From positions 40,990-104,989 of the forward strand of contig JAFXCE010000066.1 in NCBI GenBank assembly GCA_017521565.1: DNA of 64,000 nucleotides, given 5' to 3'. Source of the stretch: Clostridia bacterium. Its GTDB lineage: Bacteria; Bacillota; Clostridia; Christensenellales; Aristaeellaceae. A program made the position numbers and the translations under genes. How positions within the stretch are numbered: position 1 is the stretch's first letter; each line of letters opens with the position of its first letter. Of this stretch, positions 10,601 through 17,533 are shown piece by piece. The notes under the pieces were generated by a model. The model was given only the letters and a program-made list of their open reading frames with translations, made no database searches and was not told the DNA's origin.

Positions 10601-10838
10601 GCAGATGCACAACCAGCGCTGGGCGGCTGAAATGCCCACGCAGGTCAGCTTTGACCAGCCCAAGAATCCCGAAGGCGGCTACAACTATTGGGTCACCCGC
10701 TGCGAGCGTGCGATCCGCGTGATGAACCGCCGTCCCCATTTCATCTGGCTGGATATCCAGTCCTACTTTGGTCTGAGCGATGCGGAAATGACCGATCGCT
10801 TCGGCCCCTGCCCTGTCATCCCTGATGAGTACAAATAA
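7653..10838 (+). CDS. Membrane-anchored CotH-kinase protein with three lamin-tail domains
   Basis: A 1061-residue protein. A very basic N-terminus (residues 1-27) is followed by one membrane helix (29-47), so the bulk is extracellular. Three lamin-tail-like repeats follow, each beginning with a ITEVMSSN-type strand and containing a PDWIEL or YDYIEI core plus a GYGLSD motif (about 70-165, 228-345 and 388-500). A chitobiase-type domain with YTTDGTSPTESSPIY spans about 554-620, and the CotH domain (640-1040) includes VYINGEYWGHYNMRER and YLFYDLDWGLF. CotH proteins are atypical protein kinases or scaffolds first known from spore coats. The frame is open back to 7458, but AAAGGAAG before the ATG at 7653 fits best. 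First gene of an operon with the DUF4956 and VTC genes. Confidence 0.88.
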   Translation: MRSKRIKHSGPQRKRRRALRRVKPRKGTLPFLLLMVALVIVLIIFAPGLSLTPAANVSGTTIHEADVSTGDRNLQISEVMSSNRSAFPDENGAFPDWIELTNTGDHPIALKGYGLSDRADKITFVFPDITIPAGGHIIVFASDENVNIAGQALHAKFKLSSSGDSLFLFGSDGIAFSEIAIPAMDRNMSYSWIGGENYIITEQYSPGYANTQEGYAQFRASTILEPGALVINEICASSITTLKDEDGEYPDWIELRNTSGKAIDLSNYALSDDPDSLVKWRFPQGSVIEPGGYYVIYASGKERAGANGGWPHAGFKLRSDGETVILSDIQGRMLDLVTYDLLDADTSWGRDEEGVSGFKRFSQPTPGLPNTRVGEIAMDAALCLANASGLYITEVMSGNKTVTGPNVRNPYDYIEIYNMSGQAVNLKGYGLSDNIKKPRKWQFPDITLENNSYLVIYCDTTQTTKDGVYYFTNYNLAKSGETVCLSTPTGEILDKVVVPQLYDNISYGRTLGQAGLFYYSAPTPAAANERGFTGFAEKPEFNTAGGLYERPLAGETGVTLTVPPNSIVRYTTDGTSPTESSPIYTGPIEIRKNTVVRARAYREGVEPSQVVSQTYLISVYHTMPVICLTTDPDNMWNEESGMFAYGPNVDITKPTPWFKYATYGQKNWFGGWVEYYGEDGKQHISQGMTFRVMGQYSLDMPQKSLYIKADGQYGKDLFDFPLFEDRPYTSYSSFVLRNGGQDGKFTRVLDGLQAKLVDQAGSTVANQAWKPVIVYINGEYWGHYNMRERAGVKMAAQHEGWINSDDIDMLESSGLSSTQVVQGSNRDYEKLYERVKEGDLNKDPALLAEVEANFDIDNMFDYYIFESFFGNTDPGNIRYYRNVKSGDGKWRYLFYDLDWGLFNSSYKSKGKEYATGGVTYYMNPNGAGEQKIKANLFLRKLVEVPQYREKFLSRYAELFTSVLTTENMVSLFEKMILEIKPEMQMHNQRWAAEMPTQVSFDQPKNPEGGYNYWVTRCERAIRVMNRRPHFIWLDIQSYFGLSDAEMTDRFGPCPVIPDEYK

Positions 10839-10864
10839 ATCATATTTTCAGGAGGTTTACAACT

Positions 10865-11539
10865 ATGAACAACATCATCCATGACGCAAGCGTCAACGAG
10901 TGGTTTTCCCAGCAGATGGCAAGCCTCACGCCCATGAAGATGGTGCTGGCGCTGGCCATGGGCTTCGTGGTAGGCCTGATCATTGCGCTGGTCTATCGCA
11001 AGGCTTTCCGCGGCGTGCTCTATTCCCCGTCCTTTGGGACCACGCTCATCATGCTGTGCATGATCACGACCCCGGTCGTCATGTGTATCAAGTCCAACAT
11101 CGCTCTGTCCATGGGTATGGTCGGCGCGCTCTCCATCGTCCGTTTCCGTACTGCCGTGAAGGATCCGCTGGATACCGCTTACATGTTCTGGTCTCTGACC
11201 ATGGGCATCCTGCTGGGCGCTGAACTGTACACCATCGCGCTGGTTGTCGTCGCGGGCATCTCCATTGCGATGCTGGCCATGGCATTCTTCCGCCTGCGTT
11301 CCCCGAATACCTTCCTGCTCGTTACGCACTATGACGTCGCTGCCGAGGAAGCCGTCATGGAGTTTGTCCGCCGCATCAAGGTGCAGCGCATGCGCAGCAA
11401 GACCGTCACCCCGGGCGGCGTGGAGCTGACTGTCGAGGTTCAGCTGCGCGAGCGCTTTGACATCGTCAACAAGCTGCTGGACACCCAGGGCGTGCACAAT
11501 GCGACCCTGATCGCCTGCCAGTCTGAGGCCGGTAACTAA
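10865..11539 (+). CDS. DUF4956 family membrane protein
   Basis: A 224-residue protein whose first 140 residues hold three to four membrane helices (around 24-43, 58-76, 95-112 and 118-140). The segment SMGMVGALSIVRFRTAVKDPLDTAYMFWS matches the DUF4956 hallmark IVRFRT with the following acidic motif. The C-terminal 80 residues are soluble and basic. The family has no proven activity, but it recurs beside VTC and CotH genes. AGGAGG precedes the ATG, 26 bases after the CotH gene, so the three genes form one operon. Confidence 0.85.
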   Translation: MNNIIHDASVNEWFSQQMASLTPMKMVLALAMGFVVGLIIALVYRKAFRGVLYSPSFGTTLIMLCMITTPVVMCIKSNIALSMGMVGALSIVRFRTAVKDPLDTAYMFWSLTMGILLGAELYTIALVVVAGISIAMLAMAFFRLRSPNTFLLVTHYDVAAEEAVMEFVRRIKVQRMRSKTVTPGGVELTVEVQLRERFDIVNKLLDTQGVHNATLIACQSEAGN

Positions 11540-11606
11540 CCAGCGTTCCGCTGGACCATGTTCCGACGAAAGACCGTGGTTTTCCGGCTTTTGCGGACGA
11601 GGCCAG

Positions 11607-11641
11607 TCAGCTTCGCTCGGACAGGTGTCCTCCGAAGCTGA
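11607..11641 (+). other. Intercistronic hairpin without T run
   Basis: TCAGCTTCG pairs with CGAAGCTGA and, inside, GGACA pairs with TGTCC. No T run follows, so it is more likely an mRNA processing or stability element between the DUF4956 and VTC genes than a terminator. Confidence 0.5.
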
Positions 11642-11675
11642 GTAAGCGATAATTCGTATTAAAAAGGAGCGCCCT

Positions 11676-12380
11676 ATGATCACACGCAACATTCCGCTGC
11701 GGCACGAGCTCAAGTACTTTATCACCCCGTCTGAGATGACTGTCCTTCGCAGCGTGCTCACCCCGGTGATGCAGCTCGACCCCAACGGCAACGAAAACAA
11801 CGAGTACCACATCCGCTCGCTGTACTTCGATACGATCAACGATGATGCGCTGGAAGAGAAGATCGCAGGCGTAGGCAACCGCAAAAAGTACCGCATGCGT
11901 ATCTACAACTTCTCCGACAAGGTCATCAAGCTGGAATGCAAGAGCAAGTATGGCGACCTGATTTCCAAGCAGTCCGTCACCATCCCGCGCGAGCTGGCCG
12001 AGCAGCTGATCGCCGGCGATCCGGAAGGCCTGCAGCGTATGCGCCATCCGCTGCTGCACGACATGTTCCGCGAGATGCGTACCCGTCTGCTGCGCCCGGC
12101 GGTCATCGTTGACTATGTGCGCGAAGCGTATATTCACCCTGCTGAGGAAGTCCGCATCACGTTTGACAAGACGCTTCGCACGGGTCTCTTCTCGCATGAT
12201 ATGTTCAACAAGGACATCCCCACCTATCCGGTCTTTGACGATCCGGTGGAGATCCTCGAGGTCAAGTACGACGAGTTCCTGCCCAGCTACATCCAGTCCA
12301 TTCTCAGCGGCATCACCGCCCAGCGCAGCGCGATTTCCAAGTACACGCACTGCCGCAGGTATGAGAACAAGGAATTCTGA
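11676..12380 (+). CDS. VTC-domain protein (polyphosphate polymerase fold)
   Basis: A 234-residue protein made of one VTC/TTM-type beta-barrel domain. The charged tunnel residues are visible in order: RHELKYFI, HIRSLYFDT, KKYRMRIYN, KLECKSKYG, VDYVREAY, RITFDKTLRTG and ILEVKYDEFLP. In yeast the related VTC4 domain makes polyphosphate from ATP; many bacterial stand-alone copies are untested. The Clostridial copies usually travel with DUF4956 and CotH, as here, suggesting one machine that modifies or builds something at the membrane. AAGGAG before the ATG. The terminator-like hairpin after it separates it from pnuC. Confidence 0.88.
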   Translation: MITRNIPLRHELKYFITPSEMTVLRSVLTPVMQLDPNGNENNEYHIRSLYFDTINDDALEEKIAGVGNRKKYRMRIYNFSDKVIKLECKSKYGDLISKQSVTIPRELAEQLIAGDPEGLQRMRHPLLHDMFREMRTRLLRPAVIVDYVREAYIHPAEEVRITFDKTLRTGLFSHDMFNKDIPTYPVFDDPVEILEVKYDEFLPSYIQSILSGITAQRSAISKYTHCRRYENKEF

Positions 12381-12426
12381 TTCCGCATAACTGAATATGC
12401 TGTTGCCACCGGGTAACAAAAATGCC

Positions 12427-12487
12427 AAGAGCATTCGTTCGCACATCGTTAGGTCTTTAAAGATGTGTGCAGCGAATGCTCTTTTTT
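12427..12487 (+). terminator. Terminator after the VTC gene, or attenuator of pnuC
   Basis: An 11-bp outer stem (AAGAGCATTCG with CGAATGCTCTT) encloses a second 6-bp stem (CACATC with GATGTG), followed by six T. It ends only 24 bases before the pnuC ATG, and no clear promoter lies between, so read-through of this hairpin may control pnuC. Confidence 0.8.
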
Positions 12488-12510
12488 ATCAAGATATTGG
12501 GAGGTTTTCC

Positions 12511-13199
12511 ATGCGTTGCAACAACCCATTCCATGATCTGACCCGTTTCGAATTCATGCTCTGGCTCTCCTCCGTCGCGATGATCACATTCTCGTTTATT
12601 CTCTCCCGCGCAGGAGATGCCCTGACGCTGCTCGCTTCTCTGGTCGGCGTCACTGCGCTGATCTTCGTCGCAAAGGGCTTTGTCATCGGGCAGATTCTGA
12701 CCATCGTGTTTGCCATGCTGTATGGCATCATCTCCTTCCAATCCCGTTATTATGGCGAAATGATCACCTATCTGGGGATGACGGCCCCGAGCGCTGCGGC
12801 CACCGCAGCCGCATGGATACGCCATCCATATGTGGGCACAAAGGAAGTGGAAGTTCATCACCTGTCTGCCTCCGAACATATCCTGATGTGGATTCTGAGC
12901 CTGATTGTCACATGGATCTTCTACTACATTCTCGCCTTTCTGGGCAATGCAAATCTCTTCTTCAGCACCCTTTCCATCACAACCAGCTTTTTGGCATCTT
13001 TCCTGACATTCTTCCGCAGTCCGTATTACGCCGCAGCCTACGCTGCCAATGACGTCGTTCTCATTGTCCTGTGGGTTCTTGCAGCATGGCAGGTTCTTCC
13101 TGCCTGCCCATGGTTGTCTGCTTCCTGATGTTTCTGTTCAACGATCTATACGGTTTCATCAACTGGCAGCGCATGCAGGCACGCCAAAGAACCCCTTAA
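12511..13199 (+). pseudogene. pnuC: Nicotinamide riboside transporter PnuC, interrupted by a frameshift
   Basis: An integral membrane protein of the PnuC family, which imports nicotinamide riboside for NAD synthesis. The N-terminal 190 residues show the family pattern: FARKGFVIGQ-like segment (ALIFVAKGFVIGQ), YGIISFQSRYYGEMITYLGMT and ITTSFLASFLTFFRSPYYAAAYAANDVVLI. The frame runs into a stop at 13126-13128. The proper C-terminus (MVVCFLMFLFNDLYGFINWQ) continues in the next frame from about 13086 to the stop at 13197-13199. A single lost A in GCAGCATGG at about 13084-13087 explains it. GGGAGG precedes the ATG at 12511. It may be a true mutation or a sequencing error. Confidence 0.82.
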
Positions 13200-13220
13200 C
13201 CTTTTTCAAGTGCATACGAA

Positions 13221-13249
13221 AAGAGAGCGCCTGTAAAAAGCGCTCTCTT
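13221..13249. terminator. Bidirectional terminator between pnuC and the ABC importer operon
   Basis: AAGAGAGCGC, nine-base loop, GCGCTCTCTT. T-rich on both sides of the stem, and placed between convergent genes. Confidence 0.8.
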
Positions 13250-13281
13250 TGGCTTCTTGTTTGCTTTCTTGCTTGCTTTCC

Positions 13282-14202
13282 TTATCGGCTTCCCTTGTCA
13301 TACGGGACGCCCTCCGCCTTAGGCGCCTGGGACTTCTTGCTGGTGAAAGCCAGAATGATCATCGAGGCGATAAACGGAATCATATTGTACATATTCTGCG
13401 TCCATCCAAGGGTGGCCATTGCGGGAATCACACCGGCGATGTTCGCCAGAGACTTGAACAGCGCGAAGAAGATCGCCGCAAAGAAGATGCGGAACGGCTT
13501 CCACTGACCAAAGATCATAACCGCCAGCGCGAGGAAGCCCGCACCGGAAACGCCAACCTCAAAATTCCAGCTGGAAACAGACGGGATAATATAGGCCATG
13601 CCGCCAATGCCGCCCAGCGCACCGGAGATCAGCACGCCAATGTAGCGCATCTTGTAGACGTTGACACCGACGCTGTCCGCCGCCTGCGGATGCTCGCCGC
13701 ACGCACGCAAGCGCAGGCCCAGCCGCGTCTTATAGAGCACCACATACGACAGGACAAGGATCGCAATACCAACGAACAGGAATACATTGACCGTCAGCGG
13801 CCCGAACTCATACACAAACGCACGATTGCTATAGTCGAGCTTTGCAGAGGCAGAGCCATTGAAGCCCTTGGCGATGACCATCGCCAGCGCGGTGGCAAGC
13901 ATATTAAGCGCCGTACCGCCGATGGTCTGATCCGCATTCAGGTTGATCGAAGCAAAGGCCAGAAGCGCCGCGTAGAGCATGCCTGCGACGGCAGCCGCGC
14001 TGATGGAGCAGATGACGATCGACAGTGCGCTCGCGCCTTCAGGCATGAGCTGAATCGCAAGGACGCCCATCAGGCCGCCGATGACCATGATACCTTCCAG
14101 AGCGATGTTGATGATGCCGCTGCGCTCAGAAAACATACCGCCCAGCGCAACGAGCATCAAAACGACCGTGTACAAAAGCGTGTATTTCAGCAGAAGAAAC
14201 AT
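13282..14202 (-). CDS. ABC transporter permease, nucleoside-type (NupQ-like)
   Basis: A 306-residue inner-membrane permease with eight to nine hydrophobic helices. It has the family's early GGMFSERSGIINIALEGIMVIGG segment and the cytoplasmic coupling stretch RLRACGEHPQAADSVGVNVYKMR. Members pair with a second permease and a double ATPase to import purine nucleosides. The ATG at 14202 overlaps the TGA of the upstream permease gene, a sign of translational coupling. The frame continues further upstream but that part belongs to the neighbouring gene. Last gene of a three-gene minus-strand operon. Confidence 0.88.
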   Translation of the reverse strand: MFLLLKYTLLYTVVLMLVALGGMFSERSGIINIALEGIMVIGGLMGVLAIQLMPEGASALSIVICSISAAAVAGMLYAALLAFASINLNADQTIGGTALNMLATALAMVIAKGFNGSASAKLDYSNRAFVYEFGPLTVNVFLFVGIAILVLSYVVLYKTRLGLRLRACGEHPQAADSVGVNVYKMRYIGVLISGALGGIGGMAYIIPSVSSWNFEVGVSGAGFLALAVMIFGQWKPFRIFFAAIFFALFKSLANIAGVIPAMATLGWTQNMYNMIPFIASMIILAFTSKKSQAPKAEGVPYDKGSR

Positions 14203-15347
14203 CAGTCGTTCCCTCCCTTCCCGACGTTCACACGGCGATTCTTCCCGGTGAGCATGGCGCGGATCCTGTTCCTGAAGAGCATGGAGAACGCGCACAGATA
14301 AATAATCAGGGCGGTGATCACATCGGCGATCTCCTTGGTGTAATACTGCGTGGAGAGCTTCGTTCCGCCGACGGTGATATACGAGATAAAGAGCGAGGAG
14401 AACACCGTTCCAATCGGATTGGAGCAGGCCAGAAGCGCTGCGCTGATGCCATTGAAGCCAAGCGCAGGAAGCGCAGTGGAGACCTGCGGATTCCATTCCG
14501 CAACGGTAGAAAGATAATACAGGCCTGCGCCCACGCCCGCCAGCGCGCCTGCAATCGTCATCGAAAGAATGATGTTGCGCTTATCGTTGATGCCGGCATA
14601 CTGCGCAGCATGCTTATTGAAGCCGCACGCCTTGAGCTCATAACCGAAGGTCGTCTTGCTCAGCACAATGTAGACGATAATCGCAAAGAAGATCGCGATG
14701 AAGATCGCGATGGTCACCGACTGGAGCTTACCGAACATGTCGCTCATGCCGCAGCTGGGGATCATGGATCCCTTCGCCACCTTGCGCAGGCTGAATGTCT
14801 TGGTCGTCGCCAGATCGTACATCGGGCTCTGTCCCTTGCCATACATGATGTCGTTCACCAAATACAGGCCGATCCAGTTGAACATAATCGCGGTGATGAC
14901 CTCGTTGATGTTCAGATATGCCTTGAAAATGCCCGGGATCGCGCCCCAGAGCGCACCCAGCAGCATCGCCGCCAGCAGGCAGAGATACCAGGGCAGCTGC
15001 AGCACGATTGCGCAGTACAGCGCGCCGAATGCGCCCAGCGTATACTGACCGGCAGCGCCGATATTGAACAGGCCGGTCTTAAAGGCAAAGCCGACGGAAA
15101 GACCCGTCATGATCAGCGGCGCGGCATTGGCCAGCACCGTGCCCATGTTGCGCGGGCTCTTGAAACCGCTCTTGATGATGACCATCAGACCGTCACCAAT
15201 TGCATGCTCGGCGTTAATGATCGCCAGCACCACCGTGCCCAGCAGCAGGCCGATGACGATGCAGATCAGCGAAGCGGCGACCGACAGGAACGCTTCGGAG
15301 GAAGCGAGCCTGGAAATAAGGGATTGCTTTCCCTGCTTGTTGTCCAT
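14202..15347 (-). CDS. ABC transporter permease, nucleoside-type (NupP-like)
   Basis: A 381-residue permease with about ten membrane helices. The family block TGLSVGFAFKTGLFNIGAAGQY is present near residue 85-105, and the coupling motif ELKACGFNKHAAQYAGINDKR lies near 235. Length and order (ATPase, this gene, then the shorter permease) match nucleoside importers of Firmicutes. GGAGGG precedes the ATG at 15347, which decides the start over an upstream one in the ATPase gene. It overlaps the next gene by one codon. Confidence 0.88.
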   Translation of the reverse strand: MDNKQGKQSLISRLASSEAFLSVAASLICIVIGLLLGTVVLAIINAEHAIGDGLMVIIKSGFKSPRNMGTVLANAAPLIMTGLSVGFAFKTGLFNIGAAGQYTLGAFGALYCAIVLQLPWYLCLLAAMLLGALWGAIPGIFKAYLNINEVITAIMFNWIGLYLVNDIMYGKGQSPMYDLATTKTFSLRKVAKGSMIPSCGMSDMFGKLQSVTIAIFIAIFFAIIVYIVLSKTTFGYELKACGFNKHAAQYAGINDKRNIILSMTIAGALAGVGAGLYYLSTVAEWNPQVSTALPALGFNGISAALLACSNPIGTVFSSLFISYITVGGTKLSTQYYTKEIADVITALIIYLCAFSMLFRNRIRAMLTGKNRRVNVGKGGND

Positions 15348-15363
15348 ATATGCTTCCCTCCTA

Positions 15364-16896
15364 TCAGTTGCGCTGTGCGCCGGCCATGTAAAGTCCCAGT
15401 TCCTTGGCTGTGGTGTGACGCGGATCAAGCTCGCCGACGATCTCGCCCTCGTACATCACGAGGATGCGGTCAGGTACCTCGAGCACCTCGTCAAGCTCCA
15501 GCGAAACCAGCAAAACCGCTTTGCCGCTGTCGCGCTGGCGGAGCAGCTCCTTGCGGATATACTCAATGGCGCCAACGTCAAGGCCGCGGGTAGGCTGAAC
15601 AGCAATCAGCAGGTCATTGCCCAGATCGATCTCGCGCGCAATGATCGCCTTTTGCTGGTTGCCGCCGGACATGCTGCGCGCTGCTGTCACTGCCCCCTGA
15701 CCGCTGCGCACATCGTATTTCTCAATCAGACCATCCGCGTACCGGCGGATCTCACTGAATTTAAGGAAGCCGTTCTTCGCAAACTGCTTGTCAAAATAGC
15801 GCTTAAGCACAAGATTGTTTTCCAGCGTATAATCCAGCACAAGACCATGCTTATGCCGATCCTCCGGAATATGGCTCAGGCCGCTGAGGTTGCGCTCACG
15901 CACGGACATATGCGTAATCTCTTTATCGCCCAGATAGATCTTTCCGCTGTCCGTCTTCATCAAGCCGGTCAGCGCATAGACCAATTCACTCTGTCCGTTG
16001 CCGTCAATGCCCGCAATGCAGGTAATCTCTCCGCGGCGGACATTGAACGAAACGTTATTGACCAGCGCCTTCCCATGCTTTTTGCTTTTCACCGTCAGGT
16101 TCTGCACGCTCAGCACGCTGTTTCCGAGTTTCTGCGGCTGCTTTTCCATGACCAGCTGCACCTTGCGGCCAACCATCATCTCGCTCATCTCTTCTTTGCT
16201 GGTAGTCGCCACGTCGATCGTACCGATATAGCGGCCCTTGCGCAGAACCGTGCAGCGATCCGCAACCGCCTTGATCTCATCCAGCTTATGGGTAATGAAG
16301 AGAATGGACTTGCCCTCCGCAGCCAATCCCTTCATGATCTTCATCAGTTCGTCGATCTCCTGCGGGGTCAGCACGGCGGTCGGCTCGTCGAAGATCAGCA
16401 CCTCGTTATCGCGATAGAGCATCTTAAGAATCTCCGTGCGCTGCTGCATACCCACGGTGATATCCTCTACCAGCGCATCCGGATCTACCTTCAGTCCATA
16501 GCGCTCGCTGAGCTCCATGACCTTCCTGCGCGCCTCTGCCTTCTGCAGAAAGCCGAGCCGCTTTGTCGCCGGTTCAACGCCCAGGATGATGTTATCAAGA
16601 ACCGAGAAAACCTCCACAAGCTTAAAGTGCTGATGCACCATGCCGATGCCCAGCGCGTTGGCATCGTTAGGATCCTTGATTTTTACCACTTCGCCGTTTT
16701 TGCGGATTTCGCCCTTTTCAGGCTGATACAAACCAAAGAGTACGCTCATCAGGGTGGATTTACCCGCGCCGTTTTCGCCCAGCAGCGCATGAATCTCTCC
16801 CTTTTTCAGTTGAAGCGTAATATTGTCGTTGGCAATGATGCCCGGAAACTCCTTGGTGATGTTCAGCATTTCGATGATGTAATCGTTCAACGCCAT
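15364..16896 (-). CDS. ABC transporter ATP-binding protein with two ATPase domains (NupO-like)
   Basis: A 510-residue cytoplasmic protein with two fused ATP-binding cassettes. The first has Walker A GENGAGKST, signature-region DITVGMQQRTEI and Walker B LIFDEPTAVL. The second has a divergent Walker A (GIDGNGQSEL), a good signature (MSGGNQQK) and LIAVQPTRGLDVG in place of Walker B, as is normal for this family. It drives the two permeases downstream. No binding lipoprotein gene accompanies it. The ATG at 16896 is very close to AAGGAG; a TTG at 16890 has better spacing, so the start is uncertain by two codons. Confidence 0.9.
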   Translation of the reverse strand: MALNDYIIEMLNITKEFPGIIANDNITLQLKKGEIHALLGENGAGKSTLMSVLFGLYQPEKGEIRKNGEVVKIKDPNDANALGIGMVHQHFKLVEVFSVLDNIILGVEPATKRLGFLQKAEARRKVMELSERYGLKVDPDALVEDITVGMQQRTEILKMLYRDNEVLIFDEPTAVLTPQEIDELMKIMKGLAAEGKSILFITHKLDEIKAVADRCTVLRKGRYIGTIDVATTSKEEMSEMMVGRKVQLVMEKQPQKLGNSVLSVQNLTVKSKKHGKALVNNVSFNVRRGEITCIAGIDGNGQSELVYALTGLMKTDSGKIYLGDKEITHMSVRERNLSGLSHIPEDRHKHGLVLDYTLENNLVLKRYFDKQFAKNGFLKFSEIRRYADGLIEKYDVRSGQGAVTAARSMSGGNQQKAIIAREIDLGNDLLIAVQPTRGLDVGAIEYIRKELLRQRDSGKAVLLVSLELDEVLEVPDRILVMYEGEIVGELDPRHTTAKELGLYMAGAQRN

Positions 16897-16927
16897 CACT
16901 CCTTCGCTGTTGTTCCTAATGTCATTT

Positions 16928-16955
16928 ATTATACCGTATTTATCCGGGATTTAAA
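16928..16955 (-). promoter_or_regulatory. Predicted promoter of the nucleoside importer operon
   Basis: On the minus strand TTTAAA (16955-16950) and TATAAT (16933-16928), spacer 16. A 13-base sequence ATGTCATTTATTA adjoins it at 16919-16931 and recurs at 17039-17051. The remaining gap to 17110 is AT-rich with no gene. Confidence 0.5.
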
Positions 16956-17111
16956 AGCACTATTTTACATAAACCCCTATCATATCCCATCAAGCAAACT
17001 TCTCTTTGTATTTATTTGTTTCTTCCCTTTAATATTACATGTCATTTATTAATACTATTATTTCTTCTAATTCATTTATTCTTTCTTTTTTGTTAATTAT
17101 CGTAAGTTTAA

Positions 17112-17140
17112 TTGCATCGTTTTCATATGTAATGTATACT
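17112..17140 (+). promoter_or_regulatory. Predicted promoter of the small membrane protein gene
   Basis: TTGCAT (17112-17117) and TATACT (17135-17140), spacer 17. The leader to the small ORF at 17265 would be about 118 bases. Confidence 0.6.
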
Positions 17141-17264
17141 TCTATGTAACATCATGTAATACACCAGATCAAGGTCATGATTCTGCTCCCCATTGATGCG
17201 TTTCCGTTATGCAGTTGCTGCAAAGCGATGAAACCATTCTGTTAAAACGGCAGGAGGCGTTTTC

Positions 17265-17372
17265 ATGCTCATTATGGCGGCTAAAGCCCTTTCCCTTTCC
17301 GCTGCATATCTCGCAGTCTCCTTCGGTCTGTCTGTCGCCTTTGGTATGCTCATTCGCGGCAAGAAGGCCTAA
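17265..17372 (+). CDS. Small membrane protein, 35 residues
   Basis: An ATG with AGGAGG seven bases upstream opens a 35-codon frame (starts MLIMAAKALSLSAAYLAV, ends MLIRGKKA). Residues 1-29 form a single hydrophobic helix and the end is basic (RGKK), a typical layout for small bacterial membrane proteins with the C-terminus inside. It has its own promoter at 17112-17140 and its own terminator at 17450-17478. No family is recognised and no function is proposed. Confidence 0.6.
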   Translation: MLIMAAKALSLSAAYLAVSFGLSVAFGMLIRGKKA

Positions 17373-17449
17373 TGGCGCTGGCAGTCTGCCGAAGTATCCT
17401 TGCTTCTGCAAGCCGCGTCCCTGCCTGCGTTTCTTTGTTTCATAGAAAA

Positions 17450-17478
17450 AAGAGGCTCCGCTTTGCACGGAGCCTCTT
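17450..17478. terminator. Bidirectional terminator
   Basis: AAGAGGCTCCG, seven-base loop, CGGAGCCTCTT, T-rich outwards on both strands. It can serve the small membrane gene and the convergent SGNH gene. Confidence 0.85.
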
Positions 17479-17533
17479 TATCATGCGCCGGGATTCATCT
17501 GAACCCGGCCTATTTTGTTGCCATATCTGTGCG

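Noticed and set aside
12397..12510. N-terminal extension of PnuC
   Set aside because: The extra 38 codons would be translated from the terminator hairpin; the ATG at 12511 has a GGGAGG and begins at the normal PnuC N-terminus.
12381..12511. A named NAD riboswitch upstream of pnuC
   Set aside because: Only the terminator stem is clear; I could not match a known aptamer consensus by eye, so I report only a possible attenuator.
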